Assembly: GCA_964558455.1 (NCBI GenBank)
Contig: CAZLEE010000208.1
Coordinates: forward strand, 1 to 7,573
From: DASRLE01 sp964558455
Lineage (GTDB): Bacteria > Verrucomicrobiota > Verrucomicrobiia > Limisphaerales > Palsa-1400
Length of the DNA stretch: 7,573 nt
Reading direction: 5' to 3'
The notes under the pieces: generated by a model
Databases searched by the model: none
Told to the model about the DNA's origin: nothing
Seen by the model: the letters and a program-made list of their open reading frames with translations, nothing else
Part shown: one piece after another, positions 6,944 through 7,573 of the stretch
Layout of the letters: each line of letters begins with the position of its first letter
Position numbering within the stretch: the first letter of the stretch is position 1
Position numbers and translations under genes: made by a program

Positions 6944-6975
6944 GCTGAAACGCTGAAAAACTGAAAAGCTGAAAT
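6944..6975 (+). repeat. Octanucleotide tandem array, four units of (G/A)CTGAAAN
   Basis: Four contiguous 8-nt units are visible: GCTGAAAC, GCTGAAAA, ACTGAAAA, GCTGAAAT. The first and last positions vary and the CTGAAA core is constant. A second array with the same period starts at 7547. The sequence before both is nearly identical: GGGAAAATGCTGAAA occurs at 6936-6950 and 7539-7553. An 8-nt period is not a multiple of three, which argues against translation across it. Confidence 0.7.
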
Positions 6976-7055
6976 TGGGAAAGGCGGGCGCGGGGGAGCT
7001 TTTTGTTGGTCGTCATTGGTCCTTGTGTTACAGAGCGAGAAAAGAAAAAAACGAA

Positions 7056-7078
7056 ATAACATGTTATGGTAACGTTAC
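7056..7078. promoter_or_regulatory. Two adjacent perfect palindromes (operator candidate)
   Basis: ATAACATGTTAT (7056-7067) is a perfect 12-bp palindrome. One base later GTAACGTTAC (7069-7078) is a perfect 10-bp palindrome. Both contain the same AAC/GTT half-sites. They are followed by GTTACG repeats. Such paired palindromes resemble repressor or recombinase binding sites, but no gene is placed to be controlled by them within the window. Confidence 0.35.
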
Positions 7079-7204
7079 GGGTGTTACGGATTCATCGCCT
7101 GGTTTGTTGCAAATGATTGTAAATATGGATGTTCCAGCCGGAATTGGGTTGGTGTTATTTTGGTGTTTTTGAAAAATGCCAGAACAGTTACGAAGTGTTA
7201 CGGA
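7074..7204 (+). repeat. Duplicated GTTACG / GTGTTACGGA motif
   Basis: GTTACGG directly followed by GTGTTACGGA lies at 7074-7090, and GTTACGAA directly followed by GTGTTACGGA lies at 7187-7204, so the same two-part module appears twice, about 113 bp apart. A related GTGTTAC occurs at 7025-7031 and an inverted CCGTAAC at 7444-7450. The spacing between motif starts within a module is 7-8 bp. Confidence 0.55.
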
Positions 7205-7250
7205 GGCAAGAGCTGAAATTGGATGGGACGGGGGACAAGAATTCAACGCA

Positions 7251-7276
7251 TCCTCCGTCGCCAAGGCTTTGGAGGA
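7251..7276. repeat. CCTCC/GGAGG hairpin
   Basis: TCCTCC (7251-7256) pairs with GGAGGA (7271-7276), extended by a G-T wobble, around an inner GCCAAGGC that can itself fold into two base pairs. There is no T-run after it. It resembles the stronger hairpin at 27-45 in having CCTCC and GGAGG arms, which suggests a shared dispersed palindrome family. Confidence 0.45.
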
Positions 7277-7484
7277 CAAGAAGACGGCAAAACGCAGAGA
7301 CTTGGGGAACTGAAATCTCGAAATCGGACGGGGGCGGAAGGACGAAAGGGACGTATGGCGGCGAATGGCGCGAGATGTTGATTTGTTGCTCATTTTTCTG
7401 ACTGATGGGTATTTTGGCACAAATGGGGGGAAAGAGGAGCTGACCGTAACCCTTTTCTTTAAAAAGTTAACTAACTTGTTGGCA

Positions 7485-7512
7485 GGGTGTTAGGCGTTTC
7501 GCACCCGTTTTT
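7485..7512 (+). terminator. Terminator-like hairpin with T-run
   Basis: GGGTG (7485-7489) pairs with CACCC (7502-7506); the loop contains GCG/CGC, which could pair instead. The stem is followed by GTTTTT (7507-7512). This is the best-shaped plus-strand terminator in the right end, yet the nearest plus-strand gene stops about 575 nt earlier. It may end a long 3' UTR or an unannotated transcript. Confidence 0.35.
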
Positions 7513-7533
7513 GTCAAGTATGTTTTCTTGACA
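7512..7533. repeat. Inverted repeat TGTCAAG / CTTGACA
   Basis: TGTCAAG (7512-7518) and CTTGACA (7527-7533) are perfect 7-bp arms around an 8-nt TATGTTTT loop, immediately after the terminator-like hairpin. Each arm also carries a TTGACA -35 box: the right arm on the plus strand at 7528-7533, the left arm extended by one base on the minus strand. No matching -10 element is convincing at 16-18 nt on either strand, so a promoter is not claimed. Confidence 0.4.
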
Positions 7534-7546
7534 CAAGCGGGAAAAT

Positions 7547-7573
7547 GCTGAAAAACTGAAACGCTGAGACGCT
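7547..7573 (+). repeat. Octanucleotide tandem array, running off the window
   Basis: GCTGAAAA, ACTGAAAC and GCTGAGAC are three contiguous 8-nt units, with a fourth starting GCT at 7571 and cut by the window end. It has the same unit and a nearly identical lead-in to the array at 6944-6975, roughly 600 bp away in the same orientation. Confidence 0.65.

Larger units (their letters stand above)
6912..7222 (+). repeat. Dispersed direct repeat GCAAGAGCTGAAATTGG
   Basis: The 17-mer GCAAGAGCTGAAATTGG is found exactly at 6912-6928, starting one base after the agmatine deiminase stop codon, and again at 7206-7222. A shorter copy, AGCTGAAATTGGGAAAG, is at 6967-6983; the first copy also continues into GGGAAAG. 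It shares the GCTGAAA core with the octamer arrays nearby and is probably part of the same low-complexity repeat family. No coding role is apparent. Confidence 0.6.
6911..7573. other. Repeat-rich non-coding region at the right end
   Basis: About 660 nt without a convincing gene. It holds the octamer arrays, the 17-mer repeat, a GTTACG motif cluster with two palindromes, a CCTCC/GGAGG hairpin, GACGGGGG twice exactly 100 bp apart (7227-7234, 7327-7334), and two tandem hairpins near the end. Two open frames exist, on the plus strand from 7129 to 7401 and on the minus strand from 7420 to 7064. Both read straight through the repeats and hairpins, have Ser/Arg/Lys/Thr-rich low-complexity products and overlap each other, so I treat them as spurious. 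The region may be an intergenic repeat island, the decayed remains of a mobile element, or the home of an untranslated RNA. Confidence 0.6.

Noticed and set aside
6977..6996. G-rich stretch as a possible G-quadruplex
   Set aside because: Only three runs of three or more G plus one GG are present, so a standard three-tetrad fold is not supported; a weaker two-tetrad form cannot be excluded.
7129..7401. 90-codon plus-strand open frame in the right-end region
   Set aside because: It runs through the 17-mer repeat and the CCTCC/GGAGG hairpin, has a low-complexity Gly/Arg/Lys/Ser-rich product with no recognisable domain, no ribosome site, and overlaps an equally long antisense frame.
7064..7420. 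118-codon minus-strand open frame starting at GTG
   Set aside because: Ser/Pro/Arg-rich composition without domain or membrane features, non-ATG start, and reads antisense through the same repeats; best explained as an open frame by chance.
7446..7473. GTAACCCTTTT resembling the ECF -35 element at 559-568
   Set aside because: At the 16-nt spacing the sequence is TAACTA, which is not an ECF-like -10, and no gene follows before the window end.
1..7573. CRISPR array, tRNA or rRNA genes, phage or defence cassette
   Set aside because: No evenly spaced long direct repeats with unique spacers, no cloverleaf or rRNA-like stretches, and no nuclease, helicase, toxin or integrase motifs were recognised on either strand.

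Overview
The window most likely comes from a Gram-negative member of the Verrucomicrobiota, probably close to the Pedosphaera/Limisphaerales group. Three features point there: a DUF5069-type small protein, an ECF sigma factor with a fused membrane and C-terminal domain, and a type II-secretion-like pseudopilin ending in the FVDGH motif that these genomes carry in many copies. An apolipoprotein N-acyltransferase confirms a lipoprotein-sorting, two-membrane envelope. The phylum call is inferred from gene families, not from a marker gene.

Layout. 1-71: a block of short hairpins, possibly a dispersed palindromic repeat. 72-515 (+): DUF5069 protein. 595-2522 (+): a two-gene unit of a membrane-anchored ECF sigma factor and a pseudopilin whose start overlaps the sigma stop by 4 nt. 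An ECF-like promoter sits directly in front of the sigma gene, which suggests autoregulation and a leaderless mRNA. 2542-5778 (-): a run on the other strand, read from lnt (4147-5778) through an unlisted 38-codon candidate membrane microprotein (3919-4035) and a terminator candidate, to an MFS transporter (2542-3840). The MFS gene converges on the pseudopilin with 19 nt between the stops. 5837-6910 (+): agmatine deiminase, divergent from lnt across 58 nt that contain a 21-bp-phased direct repeat. 6911-7573: about 660 nt with no convincing gene but dense in short repeats: CTGAAA octamers, GTTACG motifs, two adjacent perfect palindromes, a CCTCC/GGAGG hairpin and a terminator-like hairpin pair.

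How the genes work together. The sigma/pseudopilin pair looks like a real regulatory-envelope module. The sigma regions are cytoplasmic, followed by a membrane helix and an NTF2-like domain predicted outside the membrane, and the coupled partner is an inner-membrane pseudopilin. The remaining genes are ordinary housekeeping or metabolic genes (lipoprotein maturation, solute transport, agmatine breakdown) with no obvious shared pathway. No phage, CRISPR, toxin-antitoxin or defence system was seen. The most unusual material is the sigma/pseudopilin module, the candidate microprotein and the repeat-filled right end.
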